Part shown: one piece after another, positions 34,089 through 43,053 of the stretch
Layout of the letters: every line of letters begins with the position of its first letter
How positions within the stretch are numbered: position 1 is the stretch's first letter
NCBI RefSeq assembly: GCF_900162695.1
Contig: NZ_FUIH01000007.1
Coordinates: 1,426,001-1,490,000 of the forward strand
Source of the DNA: Virgibacillus siamensis
GTDB taxonomy: Bacteria; Bacillota; Bacilli; Bacillales; Amphibacillaceae
Length of the DNA stretch: 64,000 bases
Direction: 5' to 3'
Made by a program: the position numbers and the translations under genes
Notes under the pieces: generated by a model
What the model was told of the DNA's origin: nothing
Seen by the model: the letters and a program-made list of their open reading frames with translations, nothing else
The model's database searches: none

Positions 34089-35430
34089 AAATATCCTCCT
34101 TCACCCCAAGTACATGGCAATCAATTGTTCCGTCAGCCATTTTGAGTGCAATCCGATCATCTCTGTTAACATTTTCGGCTGATTTAATAATACTGCCGGT
34201 ATCCGTATACGGGATTGCATATCCGCGTTTCATTGTTTCGAGTGGATTTAACAGTGTTAACTTTTCAATTGCACTGTTAAGTCTGGTCTTCTTCTGTTCC
34301 AACAATTGATGCATAGCCTGATTTGTCTGTTTAGCGAGCCGTTTCACTTCTTTATCGGAACGGTTATACGGTACAGACGGATGCTGGGTCTTGAGCCGCG
34401 CCTTCAGATTGATATATGCATCCTTTTTCTTCTCAAAGCTGCTCTTCAAAACTTTATCAAGCCGTTCGACATGCTTATCCAGTTCCTGTTCCTTCTGTGT
34501 TATTAACTGGTCTGGATACCTGAAAGCATACGATTGTTTCATTCTGTCCAAAGCCTGTTTCCCATTGGCCAAATGGTCTTGCATTATTCTGGTTAACGTA
34601 CGCTCCATACTATTTATTTTTTCTAAAATTTCCAGCTGAGAAGGAACAGAAAGCTCGGCAGCACCTGTTGGAGTGGGTGCCCTCATGTCAGCCACATAAT
34701 CACTGATAGTTATATCTGTTTCATGTCCAACCGCTGAAATGACCGGGATAACGGATCGAAAAATTGCGGCCGCCACAATTTCCTCGTTAAAACTCCACAA
34801 CTCTTCAATCGATCCACCGCCACGTCCAATGATTAACAAATCATAATCACCATTTTTGTTGGCTGCATCAATTGCTTCCTGAATGGAACGTGGGGAAGCA
34901 GTTCCCTGCACAAGGACCGGGATAACAATTGTTGAAGCAATTGGATACCTTCTTCGCAAAGTCGTTATAATATCACGTACCGCTGCACCTGTCGGCGAAG
35001 TGATAATGCCAATTTTCTTCGGGTATCTTGGCAATGCTTTTTTATGTTCTTTATTAAAATAACCGAGCTTATTTAATTTTTCTTTTAATTGCTCAAAGGC
35101 GAGATAAAGGGAACCAATACCATCCGGCTCCATTTGCTGTATATATAATTGGTATTGGCCGTATGGCTCGAAAACACCAATTTCTCCCCTTATTAGCACA
35201 TTCATACCGTTTTCCGGTGTAAATTTTAATCTGCGGTTATTCCCGGCAAACATAACTGCCTGTATTCGGCTGTAGTCATCTTTAATGGTCAAATACATAT
35301 GACCCCTGCTGTGATGTTTAAAATTGGATACTTCACCTTTTAGCCAAATGGATTTCAGATGCGGATCCGTATCCATCTTTCGCTTAATATATTTAGTGAG
35401 AGCAGTAACCGTTAAATAATTATCTTTCAC
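34078..35430 (-). CDS. xseA: Exodeoxyribonuclease VII large subunit
   Basis: Catalytic subunit, 450 residues. N-terminal OB fold (about 1-100; VTALTKYIKRKMDTDPHLKS, WLKGEVSNFKHHSRGHMYLT), catalytic domain (GIITSPTGAAVRDIITTLRR, IGRGGGSIEELWSFN, SAVGHETDITISDYVADMRA) and a C-terminal coiled coil. It overlaps folD by 4 bp. Confidence 0.97.
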   Translation of the reverse strand: MKDNYLTVTALTKYIKRKMDTDPHLKSIWLKGEVSNFKHHSRGHMYLTIKDDYSRIQAVMFAGNNRRLKFTPENGMNVLIRGEIGVFEPYGQYQLYIQQMEPDGIGSLYLAFEQLKEKLNKLGYFNKEHKKALPRYPKKIGIITSPTGAAVRDIITTLRRRYPIASTIVIPVLVQGTASPRSIQEAIDAANKNGDYDLLIIGRGGGSIEELWSFNEEIVAAAIFRSVIPVISAVGHETDITISDYVADMRAPTPTGAAELSVPSQLEILEKINSMERTLTRIMQDHLANGKQALDRMKQSYAFRYPDQLITQKEQELDKHVERLDKVLKSSFEKKKDAYINLKARLKTQHPSVPYNRSDKEVKRLAKQTNQAMHQLLEQKKTRLNSAIEKLTLLNPLETMKRGYAIPYTDTGSIIKSAENVNRDDRIALKMADGTIDCHVLGVKEDIYGK

Positions 35431-36278
35431 TGATGGATTCCCCGTGCAGCTTTAATTGTATTTTTTAAAAGCATGGTAATTGTCATAGGCCCAACACCCT
35501 GTGGCACCGGGGTAATATATGATGCTTTATCTTTTACAGAATCAAAGTCAACATCGCCTGTCAGGCTTCCGTCGTCCAGGCGGTTAATCCCGACGTCAAT
35601 TACCGCTGCTCCATCTTTTACATATTTAGCATCAATCACATTCGGCTTGCCGACTGCAGCAATCAAGATATCAGCTGTAGTTGTATGTTCCATTAAATCC
35701 TTCGTTCTTGAGTGACAATATGTAACAGTTGCATTTTCATTCAGCAGCAATTGACCGACTGGTTTACCCACAATGTTGCTTCGTCCAATAATAACGGCAT
35801 GTTTCCCTTCCAGCTGAATGTTCCGTGACTTAAGCATGGTAATAATTCCATTCGGGGTACATGGTAAGAATGTGTCTTTTCCAGTCATCATTCTGCCGAT
35901 ACTGATTGGATGAAAGCCGTCCACATCTTTTTCCGGACTTATTGCCTCAATCACATGCTGCTCCTGAATATGCGAAGGCAGCGGCAATTGTACCAGGATC
36001 CCGTCAACATTATCGTCATGATTTAAGTCATCAATGCGATTCAATAGTTCCTTTTCCGTTGTCGAACTTGGCAATTCTATCAACTCGGATGAAATACCAG
36101 TTTCATAGGACGCCTTTTCTTTGCCCCTGACATATGATTTGGACGCAGGATCGTCACCGATTAAAATTACCGTTAAATGTGGTGTAATCCCCTGTTCCTT
36201 TAATTGCAGCACTTCTTCTTTCATCTCTTTGCGAATTTCCTGTGCAAGTTCTTTTCCATTAATTACTTCTGCAGTCAT
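35427..36278 (-). CDS. folD: Methylenetetrahydrofolate dehydrogenase/cyclohydrolase
   Basis: Bifunctional one-carbon enzyme interconverting 5,10-methylene- and 10-formyl-THF, 283 residues, the same length as B. subtilis FolD. Visible are SKSYVRGKEKA (catalytic Tyr/Lys), VQLPLP, PCTPNGIITML and VIGRSNIVGKPVGQLLL. The start at 36278 (MTAEVING) is preferred because the ATG at 36287 directly follows GGGG. It is 17 bp after nusB. Confidence 0.96.
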   Translation of the reverse strand: MTAEVINGKELAQEIRKEMKEEVLQLKEQGITPHLTVILIGDDPASKSYVRGKEKASYETGISSELIELPSSTTEKELLNRIDDLNHDDNVDGILVQLPLPSHIQEQHVIEAISPEKDVDGFHPISIGRMMTGKDTFLPCTPNGIITMLKSRNIQLEGKHAVIIGRSNIVGKPVGQLLLNENATVTYCHSRTKDLMEHTTTADILIAAVGKPNVIDAKYVKDGAAVIDVGINRLDDGSLTGDVDFDSVKDKASYITPVPQGVGPMTITMLLKNTIKAARGIHQ

Positions 36279-36295
36279 TGTTCTCATCCCCTTTT

Positions 36296-36679
36296 TCAGG
36301 CTGTGATGTTAGATAATACACCATTAACAAATTTACCGGATTTCTCATCACCATATAAGTTAGCCAATTCAACTGCTTCATTGATGGATACTCCGGCTGG
36401 AATATCTTCTTCATGAAACATTTCGTATACTGCTATCCGAAGAATCGTTTTTTCTACGGATGCGATCCTTTCAAGTGTCCAATTTTCCAAATGCGCTTTA
36501 ATTGTTTGATCGATTTTCTCTTTATTTTCCGCAACACCCTGTACAAGTGTCATCAAAAAATCATCAATTTCCAATGTATCCAAATGATTCTCGATTGCCT
36601 GCTTAGGTCCAATATCATTTGTATCCAATTGAAAAAGGATTTGAAATGCTTTTTCTCTTGCTGCATGACGTTTCATCAT
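36296..36679 (-). CDS. nusB: Transcription antitermination factor NusB
   Basis: All-helical RNA-binding protein of rRNA antitermination, about 127 residues. KRHAAREKAFQILFQLD at the N terminus and VSINEAVELANLYGDEKSGKF near the end are the family signatures. Two consecutive ATG codons (36679, 36676) follow AAGGAG by 6 and 9 nt; either may be used. Confidence 0.95.
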   Translation of the reverse strand: MMKRHAAREKAFQILFQLDTNDIGPKQAIENHLDTLEIDDFLMTLVQGVAENKEKIDQTIKAHLENWTLERIASVEKTILRIAVYEMFHEEDIPAGVSINEAVELANLYGDEKSGKFVNGVLSNITA

Positions 36680-36789
36680 CAATTGCTCCTTTAAATGTCA
36701 TATCTCTGTTCAAATAATAACATGAATATTTATGCAAAGCTACACGCTATTCACGATCTTTGTACATACGCTAAAAGGCATTGGAAAAT

Positions 36790-36828
36790 AAATGAAATCA
36801 AGGCCAAAGGAATAAACCTCTGACCTTG
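36790..36828 (-). terminator. Terminator after yqhY
   Basis: Stem AAGGTCAGAGG with CCTTTGGCCTT (G-T pairs) then a T-rich tail on the minus strand; it separates accBC-yqhY from nusB. Confidence 0.6.
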
Positions 36829-36834
36829 AATCCA

Positions 36835-37224
36835 TCATTCATTATCGGCTGAATCTTCATCCATCTGAATACCAACCACATGGATATTAATTTCGTTAAT
36901 TTCCAGCGCTGTCATATTTTTCAATGTCTGTCTGATACTGTCCTGGACTTTTTGCGCAACCTGTGGAATGGATACACCGAAATTCAGAACAACAAACAAA
37001 TCAATTAAAATTCCTTCATCTGTCAGTTCCACTTTGACACCTTTTCCGTGGGACTTTTTGCCAAAACGTTCGACGACACCGGTGGCGAAATTCCCCCGCA
37101 TTGACGATAATCCTTCCACTTCAGAGGCGGCAATACCGGTTATTACTTCAATCACCTCAGGAGCAATTTCGACTTTGCCTAAACTTGTATCACCACTCAC
37201 GTCCAATAAAGGCTGTTCGCTCAT
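36835..37224 (-). CDS. yqhY: Asp23/Gls24 family protein YqhY
   Basis: A 129-residue Asp23/Gls24 (DUF322) protein encoded with accBC, proposed to influence acetyl-CoA carboxylase or envelope lipid homeostasis. Visible blocks are KVEIAPEVIEVITGIAASEV, FVVLNFGVSIPQVAQKVQDS and EINIHVVGIQ. The acidic end (MDEDSADNE) is typical. The ATG at 37224 has GGAGG 9 nt away. Confidence 0.92.
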   Translation of the reverse strand: MSEQPLLDVSGDTSLGKVEIAPEVIEVITGIAASEVEGLSSMRGNFATGVVERFGKKSHGKGVKVELTDEGILIDLFVVLNFGVSIPQVAQKVQDSIRQTLKNMTALEINEINIHVVGIQMDEDSADNE

Positions 37225-37239
37225 GCTCAAACTCCTCCT

Positions 37240-38601
37240 TTACTCATCCTGCTTTTCTTCAATCGGATTTTCCTCAAGGAACTTCGTATTGAAATCGCCA
37301 TTTATAAATACATCATGCTCCATAATTTGACGGTGGAATGGAATGGTAGTCTTGACACCTTCGACAACGTATTCATCAAGTGATCGCCGCATTCGATTAA
37401 TAGCTTCTTCACGGGTTGGGCCGTATGTTATTAATTTTGCCACCATGGAATCATAAAACGGCGGTATGCTGTATTCCTGATAAGCAGCAGAATCCACCCG
37501 TACTCCCAGTCCGCCGGGAGGAAGGTATGTCTCTATCTTACCTGGGGAAGGCATGAAGTTCTTATATGGGTTTTCTGCATTTATCCTGCACTCAATAGCC
37601 CATCCGTCAAACTCAATATCTTCCTGTTTGAAAGAAAGTTCTTCATTATTTGCGACATTAATTTGTTCTTTAATCAGGTCTACTCCTGTGACCATTTCAG
37701 TAACTGGATGTTCCACCTGAATACGTGTATTCATTTCCATAAAATAAAATTCATGTGTCTTACGGTCAAAAATGTACTCAATTGTGCCTGCACCTACATA
37801 GTCTACAGCCAATGCCGCCTTGACAGATGCCTCACCCATTTTCGCACGAATTTCCGGAGTTAATGCCGGTGAAGGCGACTCCTCAACCAATTTTTGCAGC
37901 CTGCGCTGTATCGAACAGTCTCGTTCACCGAGATGGATGGCATTTCCATGCTGATCAGCCAATATTTGAATTTCCACATGGCGAAAATCCTGAATGTATT
38001 TTTCAAGGTATACACCGGGGTTTCCAAATGCTGTTTCAGCCTCTTTCTGGGTTACACGAATTCCCTTCAACAGCTCTTCTTCCGATTCAGCAACGCGGAT
38101 TCCTTTTCCTCCGCCACCTGCAGTAGCCTTAATAATAACCGGATAGCCTATTTTTTCGGCAATCTCGATTGCTTCACTTTCATTTTCAATAATACCTTCA
38201 GAACCTGGTACAACAGGTACATTTGCTTGTTTCATTGTTTCCCTGGCAACATCTTTTATACCCATTTTTTGGATTGCTTCGGCAGTCGGGCCAACAAATG
38301 TTATATTACATGCTTTGCAGATTTCCGCAAAATCAGCGTTTTCAGCCAAAAAGCCGTAACCCGGGTGAATGGCATCAACCTTTGTTGATGTTGCTACACT
38401 CATTATATTTGTAAAGTTAAGATAGCTGTCCTTACTGAGCGTTGGACCGATACAATATGCTTCATCTGCCAACTGGACATGCAAAGCATCTTTGTCCGCT
38501 TCAGAATAGACTGCAACGGTTTCTATGTTCATTTCTTTACAGGCCCGGATAATCCGAACCGCTATCTCACCTCTGTTAGCAATTAACAGTTTCTTTATCA
38601 C
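37240..38601 (-). CDS. accC: Acetyl-CoA carboxylase, biotin carboxylase subunit
   Basis: ATP-grasp enzyme carboxylating biotin on AccB, 453 residues. KKLLIANRGEIAVRIIRACK, the ATP loop KATAGGGGKGIR, MEMNTRIQVEHPVTE (catalytic Glu/Arg) and RINAENP are present. It follows accB by 13 bp. Since the propionyl-CoA-type carboxyltransferase at 8.9-10.4 kb has no carboxylase subunit beside it, AccC could also serve it; that is inference. Confidence 0.97.
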   Translation of the reverse strand: MIKKLLIANRGEIAVRIIRACKEMNIETVAVYSEADKDALHVQLADEAYCIGPTLSKDSYLNFTNIMSVATSTKVDAIHPGYGFLAENADFAEICKACNITFVGPTAEAIQKMGIKDVARETMKQANVPVVPGSEGIIENESEAIEIAEKIGYPVIIKATAGGGGKGIRVAESEEELLKGIRVTQKEAETAFGNPGVYLEKYIQDFRHVEIQILADQHGNAIHLGERDCSIQRRLQKLVEESPSPALTPEIRAKMGEASVKAALAVDYVGAGTIEYIFDRKTHEFYFMEMNTRIQVEHPVTEMVTGVDLIKEQINVANNEELSFKQEDIEFDGWAIECRINAENPYKNFMPSPGKIETYLPPGGLGVRVDSAAYQEYSIPPFYDSMVAKLITYGPTREEAINRMRRSLDEYVVEGVKTTIPFHRQIMEHDVFINGDFNTKFLEENPIEEKQDE

Positions 38602-38614
38602 GAGCTACATCCCC

Positions 38615-39121
38615 TTATTTCTTCTTAACTCTGAATAGTGGCTGGCCATATTCAACCAGTTCGCCATCTTCTACTAATATTTCCACAATTTCACCGGATA
38701 CCTCGGCTTCAATTTCATTAAATAATTTCATTGCCTCTACAATACATACAACTGTGTCTTTTTCAACCTTAGACCCTTTGCTGACATACGCATCGCTTTC
38801 CGGGTTTGGCGATGAATACATCGTACCAACCATCGGAGAAACAATTTCATAATCGAAGTCAGCTGAAACTTCCTCTTTTGGAACAGTTTCAGTATGTACA
38901 GCCTCTTTCTTCTCCTCTGCCTGTACCTTGGGCTCTTGTACCACAGTTGGCTCTGCTTGGCGTTCAACTGGTTTTGGCTCCTGAACAACCGGTGCAGGCG
39001 CTGAATGACTGCCTGATTTTTTCATTGTAACTGTAGTTCCTTCTGACTCATAAGTGAATTCATCGATAGCGGATTGATCGACTAATTTTATTAATTCACG
39101 TATTTCCTGTACTTTTAACAT
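38615..39121 (-). CDS. accB: Acetyl-CoA carboxylase, biotin carboxyl carrier protein
   Basis: Biotinylated carrier of fatty-acid synthesis, 168 residues. The N-terminal helix LKVQEIRELIKLVDQS, a Pro/Glu/Val-rich linker (about 45-85) and the C-terminal biotinyl domain with the biotin-lysine in VEAMKLFNEIEA are visible. The start at 39121 has GGAG 8 nt upstream. First gene of accB-accC-yqhY. Confidence 0.97.
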   Translation of the reverse strand: MLKVQEIRELIKLVDQSAIDEFTYESEGTTVTMKKSGSHSAPAPVVQEPKPVERQAEPTVVQEPKVQAEEKKEAVHTETVPKEEVSADFDYEIVSPMVGTMYSSPNPESDAYVSKGSKVEKDTVVCIVEAMKLFNEIEAEVSGEIVEILVEDGELVEYGQPLFRVKKK

Positions 39122-39179
39122 GTTTGGCACTCCTTCATTTCATACAAATTAAAAAACTGATTCATAATTCCCATAATAC

Positions 39180-39209
39180 ATTTTACGACAAGCCCCATTG
39201 AAAGTTCAA
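39180..39209 (-). promoter_or_regulatory. Probable promoter of accB
   Basis: TTGAAC (39204-39209) and TAAAAT (39180-39185) are 18 bp apart on the minus strand, about 60 bp before accB. Further upstream a CCTGGTACCCAGG palindrome (around 39294-39306) lies in the 269-bp gap; no FapR consensus could be matched to it. Confidence 0.5.
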
Positions 39210-39339
39210 CCGCGTCTGTGACTTGACGCGTAAAACGTTTCCACGAAATTATTATATCAGTGTTACCCGGATTATGCGAATAATTTTCATAATACCTGGT
39301 ACCCAGGACCGTTTCTATTCCTCTCCTAAGGAGTGCCAT

Positions 39340-39375
39340 AAATGAAGAAACCGGACATATCAACAGTCCGGTTTA
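39340..39375 (-). terminator. Terminator of the spoIIIA operon
   Basis: Perfect stem AAACCGGAC with GTCCGGTTT followed by CTTCATTT on the minus strand, 15 bp after spoIIIAH. Confidence 0.7.
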
Positions 39376-39390
39376 GGTATCTTGTAAAAT

Positions 39391-39948
39391 TTAGCTTTCA
39401 ACAGGTTGTCTGTCAACGCTGACATCGATATTTCCGAATTCGTCATAAACCATCTGCATGATATTTACTACTTCTGTTTTAGACAGTTTATCTGCTTTCA
39501 CATGGACATGAACTTTATCTTCATCATATCGAACCAAAACGTCTTTATAATCTTCCGATGAAATAATTGATTTTTCAAGAATTGCTTCCTTGCTTGTGTA
39601 CTCGTCCAGCTGATTCATCTTATTGCGTGCTTTATTTTTTTCCTGAATAGTGGCGCCGCTTGATGCTACCACATCATCTAATCTGTCTTTCACCTTGCTT
39701 CGTTCATTTTGAATTTCCATGCGCATCGTTGTAAACAATTGATCCTCTCCTAAATTGGAGATTTCATTTACCTTTGCATCATCTTTTTTGGCTTTTTCAG
39801 TTGAAGCTTTTTCGGTTTCACTGGCATTGTCAGTGCCATCATTTACATAAGCAAAGTCTCCGCCGCTTGGTGATGTTACATAGTAGACACTCAATACAAT
39901 CATAAGACTCAACATGGTTAACAGCCATACCGTTTGTTTTTTTAACAT
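39391..39948 (-). CDS. spoIIIAH: Stage III sporulation protein AH
   Basis: Mother-cell membrane protein whose outer domain binds SpoIIQ and forms the feeding-tube channel rings. It has 185 residues. One N-terminal transmembrane helix (TVWLLTMLSLMIVLSVYYVT), an acidic/lysine linker and a C-terminal YscJ/FliF-like ring-building domain (about 90-185; DKVHVHVKADKLSKTEVVNI). Last of eight spoIIIA genes; sigma-E regulated in the family. Confidence 0.96.
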   Translation of the reverse strand: MLKKQTVWLLTMLSLMIVLSVYYVTSPSGGDFAYVNDGTDNASETEKASTEKAKKDDAKVNEISNLGEDQLFTTMRMEIQNERSKVKDRLDDVVASSGATIQEKNKARNKMNQLDEYTSKEAILEKSIISSEDYKDVLVRYDEDKVHVHVKADKLSKTEVVNIMQMVYDEFGNIDVSVDRQPVES

Positions 39949-39960
39949 TATTACATCCTC

Positions 39961-40593
39961 CTAATTTTTTGGCATTACAGAAACTCTATGTGTTGGAACA
40001 TCAAGTACCCGGGAAACAGCATCTATGACCCATTTTTTTACTGTTGCATGATCTACCCCTTCCGCAACAATAAATACCCCCCTTACTTCCGGCTTTTTTG
40101 TTTGAACGAGCAGTGGCACCTCCTTATCCCCTTGCCTTACCAGGACAACTTGTGTCTCTTTTGAACTATCCTCAATCTCTCTCGTGCCGCCTTTCTTATC
40201 GGTTTCCTCTGTCGTTTGCTGTCCGCTGATTAAGTTCTTCTCATATACCTTTACTTTCGTTGAATTGAGATTGACCATCACTTCCGCATTTGAGACACCA
40301 TTGATCTTATTAAGCATTTCTGTCAGTTCCTTTTCATAATTTGTCTCAATTTCATCAACATTTGTGGACTTGTCCGACTTGTCGGAAAACGCTTCCTTTG
40401 CGGGCTTCTCCATCGGTTGAGGAGAATTTCCAATAGTCTGTTCTCCTTCCGGCTCTGAGGAGAAAGCATTTCCGATTAAAATCAGCAGCAACCCGATTAA
40501 TCCGATTATAATAATATATCCGCTTCTTCCGGGCAGCTTGTCCGACTGTCCCGTCTTCCTGGATTTGAAAAAGTTTATTAGTTTCTCTTTCAA
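39961..40593 (-). CDS. spoIIIAG: Stage III sporulation protein AG
   Basis: Ring-forming component of the channel, 210 residues. One transmembrane helix (YIIIIGLIGLLLILIGNAF), then a ring-building motif domain with NKINGVSNAEVMVNLNSTKV. The start is a TTG overlapping the spoIIIAF stop as TTGA, with GGGAGG 6 nt upstream. An in-frame ATG at 40611 reads straight through that SD and is not credible. Coupled translation with spoIIIAF is expected. Confidence 0.93.
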   Translation of the reverse strand: MKEKLINFFKSRKTGQSDKLPGRSGYIIIIGLIGLLLILIGNAFSSEPEGEQTIGNSPQPMEKPAKEAFSDKSDKSTNVDEIETNYEKELTEMLNKINGVSNAEVMVNLNSTKVKVYEKNLISGQQTTEETDKKGGTREIEDSSKETQVVLVRQGDKEVPLLVQTKKPEVRGVFIVAEGVDHATVKKWVIDAVSRVLDVPTHRVSVMPKN

Positions 40594-41216
40594 AGTGAAC
40601 CTCCCTCCCATTGAACCGTGAGATTAAGCTTATCCTCAGGAATCTCCCATATTTCATAGAGCAGCGATGTAATCTCTTCCAACTCATTTTCGTCCTCGCT
40701 GGTAGCTGGCTTGTCCGTGTTGATCGTGACATGTTCTACTGTGTTCACTGAAGTTGTTTCTTCGTCTGTTTTTTCTAAGTAGACAGTTACATCTTGAAGA
40801 TTTTGATAACTCGGGTTGCTTCCCGTTGTAAATTCATAGGAGATGTCTGAAATGTCGGCCTGGTATTTTTGTTGTAACGGATCTTCAGCCAGCTTTTTGA
40901 GTTCTGAGGTCATCTGTTTTAATACATATGCATGTTGTGAGGCTTGTATTTCATTTTTTTGCTTTTTCATCTCAATTTTCACTTGATTTTCCGTTCTGTT
41001 TTCTTTATCAAGTTGTTCAAATGCTGCTGTGACAGCTTGTTGGATATTAACATCAAACAGATAAAAAACAGGTTTCAATAAAATCAGGATTAAAATCAGT
41101 CCGACAACGAGTTTAATGTATTTTTTCATGGACGTTGCCGGAATCAATAAGTCAATAATCGATGCCAACAGCAAAAAGATAATGATTTTACTGACCCAAT
41201 CAATCAATACTTCCAT
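40590..41216 (-). CDS. spoIIIAF: Stage III sporulation protein AF
   Basis: Membrane protein of the SpoIIIA complex, 208 residues. Two N-terminal helices (VSKIIIFLLLASIIDLLIPA and YIKLVVGLILILILLKPVFY), then a soluble coiled-coil and ring-like domain. The start at 41216 (MEVLIDW) is chosen over a frame running to 41261 inside spoIIIAE because an SD (GGGGGA) precedes it. Confidence 0.94.
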   Translation of the reverse strand: MEVLIDWVSKIIIFLLLASIIDLLIPATSMKKYIKLVVGLILILILLKPVFYLFDVNIQQAVTAAFEQLDKENRTENQVKIEMKKQKNEIQASQHAYVLKQMTSELKKLAEDPLQQKYQADISDISYEFTTGSNPSYQNLQDVTVYLEKTDEETTSVNTVEHVTINTDKPATSEDENELEEITSLLYEIWEIPEDKLNLTVQWEGGSL

Positions 41217-41226
41217 CCAATTCCCC

Positions 41227-42408
41227 CTAGCGAAGGAGCAAAGTGATATTCCCGGCCGCAACTATAATGACAATTGCCAAAAAGAACATTAACGTTACGG
41301 TCAGTAAACAGGCAAGAATATACAACATATATTTACTGATTGTGTTCAGACTGGTAATTAACGGACCATCACCAACGGGCTGCAGAACTGCAGCAGCTAG
41401 TTTATACGTGATGGCAATTGCGAGAATTTTTAATGCAGGAAAAATCGCGATAAACACGATGATAATAACACCAACGATACCGACAGCATTTTTCAATAAG
41501 AGGGACGCACTTAAAATGGTATCAGCGGCATCTGTAAAGGTCCTTCCTACAACTGGAATAAAATTACCAGTAATAAACTTCGTCGTTTTCATTGCGACGC
41601 CATCCTGGATTGCACTTGATGCTCCCTGCACAGACATGACCCCAAGGAAAATCGTTAAAAAAACACCCAATGTGCCCATCCCGACGGTTTTAAATAAATT
41701 CGCCAGATGAGACACTTTATAATTTTTATTTAGACTGCTGACAATCAGTAATAATGCTGATAGAAACAATAATGGCAAAATGAATTTCGACACGAGCACA
41801 CCACTCGAATGAATCAGAAATACGATAATCGGGTGAAAAAATGAAACGGTGACGACATTACCCAACGTCGCCATAAGTGCCAGCATGAGCGGCAACAGCG
41901 CAATCATGAATCCACTCATCGTATCAACTGCATCTTTTGCATAGGATACCGCCATAAAAAAGCTGTTTAATGCAAGAAATATTAACACAATATAGACAAC
42001 ATAATATGCAATTTTACTGACAGTACCTTGCTCAAACGCTGTATGCATGGTTTGAAGTACAGTGGAAAACAATGCAAGCATCAATAAGAGACCGAGCAGC
42101 TTCCCATTTACAATCAGTTCATGAAACAGATATTCTATCAGCCCTTTTAATGTATTTTTTACGGAAAATGAACCATTGTCTTTTATAAAATCGTAAAGAC
42201 TTGTCTTCTTAAGTACAGGGAGATATCCATCGTAGCGGTTGCCAAGTTTTTGCCAATATGTCTGAATACCATCAAGTGAAATTTGGTCCATCATTTTTTT
42301 CTCCGGTTGCTGAGTCTCCGGACTGGCATCAGCCGATTGCTGTCCCGAAAAGAGCATGATCAATGTGAACAGGGTAATGAATATCTTTTTATTTCGTATC
42401 ATCCACAA
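41227..42408 (-). CDS. spoIIIAE: Stage III sporulation protein AE
   Basis: Polytopic channel component, about 393 residues. A signal-like N terminus (KKIFITLFTLIMLFSGQ) precedes around eight membrane helices. Family blocks are LKGLIEYLFHELIVNGKLLG, GFMIALLPLMLALMATLGN and ITGNFIPVVGRTFTDAADT. TTG at 42408 is 6 nt from AGGAG; the ATG at 42402 is 12 nt away, so TTG is favoured but either is possible. Confidence 0.94.
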   Translation of the reverse strand: MWMIRNKKIFITLFTLIMLFSGQQSADASPETQQPEKKMMDQISLDGIQTYWQKLGNRYDGYLPVLKKTSLYDFIKDNGSFSVKNTLKGLIEYLFHELIVNGKLLGLLLMLALFSTVLQTMHTAFEQGTVSKIAYYVVYIVLIFLALNSFFMAVSYAKDAVDTMSGFMIALLPLMLALMATLGNVVTVSFFHPIIVFLIHSSGVLVSKFILPLLFLSALLLIVSSLNKNYKVSHLANLFKTVGMGTLGVFLTIFLGVMSVQGASSAIQDGVAMKTTKFITGNFIPVVGRTFTDAADTILSASLLLKNAVGIVGVIIIVFIAIFPALKILAIAITYKLAAAVLQPVGDGPLITSLNTISKYMLYILACLLTVTLMFFLAIVIIVAAGNITLLLR

Positions 42409-42433
42409 GAATCTCTCCTTTCGGTAAAACGAT

Positions 42434-42826
42434 TCAGGCTGAAGGAATGAAACTGATTATTGCTTCAATCACAGCCGTTATTATTGGCACAGCAAGCAGG
42501 AGAATGAATATCTTTCCAGCAAGTTCAATTTTGGTTGCAACTGAAGTCAGTCCGGCATCCTTCGTTAAACTTGCTCCAAGTTCTGCAATGTAAGCAATCC
42601 CGATTATTTTTAAAATCGTTGTCATGTACATTCCATTCACATTTGCCTTGTCGCCAAGTGATTGGACTAATTGGAATATAACTGTGATCTCCCGTAAAAT
42701 TGCCAAAAGTATGATGATCCCGGTAATGAGGATAAGAAAAAACGCAAATGCCTTATTTACATCCTTCAAAATAATATATAAAATACTGGCGATGACACCG
42801 AGTATGACAATTTGAATAATTTCCAT
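42434..42826 (-). CDS. spoIIIAD: Stage III sporulation protein AD
   Basis: A 130-residue protein with about four membrane helices, beginning EIIQIVILGVIASILYIILK; MTTILKIIGIAYIAELGASL and LAGKIFILLLAVPIITAVIE are the family blocks. It is part of the mother-cell export channel. It is 5 bp after spoIIIAC. Confidence 0.95.
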   Translation of the reverse strand: MEIIQIVILGVIASILYIILKDVNKAFAFFLILITGIIILLAILREITVIFQLVQSLGDKANVNGMYMTTILKIIGIAYIAELGASLTKDAGLTSVATKIELAGKIFILLLAVPIITAVIEAIISFIPSA

Positions 42827-42831
42827 ATATG

Positions 42832-43038
42832 CTACCCCTGAAAAAGGAAAACCGATTTTATTTGCTGAAACAGGTCGGAAAGCTCATTAATGACGATTAC
42901 CATGACAATAATAAATCCAACCAGTGTGGCAAATTGGGCGATTTCCTCTTTTCCCATCTGCTTCAGAATGGTATGAATCAATGCCACAATAATTCCAATC
43001 CCTGCAATTTGAAATAATATAGTCGCATCAATAGCCAT
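42832..43038 (-). CDS. spoIIIAC: Stage III sporulation protein AC
   Basis: A 68-residue protein with two membrane helices: ATILFQIAGIGIIVALIHTI and IAQFATLVGFIIVMVIVINE, joined by the conserved loop LKQMGKEE. It resembles the second half of SpoIIIAD. Confidence 0.95.
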   Translation of the reverse strand: MAIDATILFQIAGIGIIVALIHTILKQMGKEEIAQFATLVGFIIVMVIVINELSDLFQQIKSVFLFQG

Positions 43039-43053
43039 GGATGTTCCCCTTTC

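Noticed and set aside
39294..39306. CCTGGTACCCAGG as a FapR operator for accBC
   Set aside because: It is palindromic but does not match the FapR consensus and lies about 85 bp upstream of the likely promoter.
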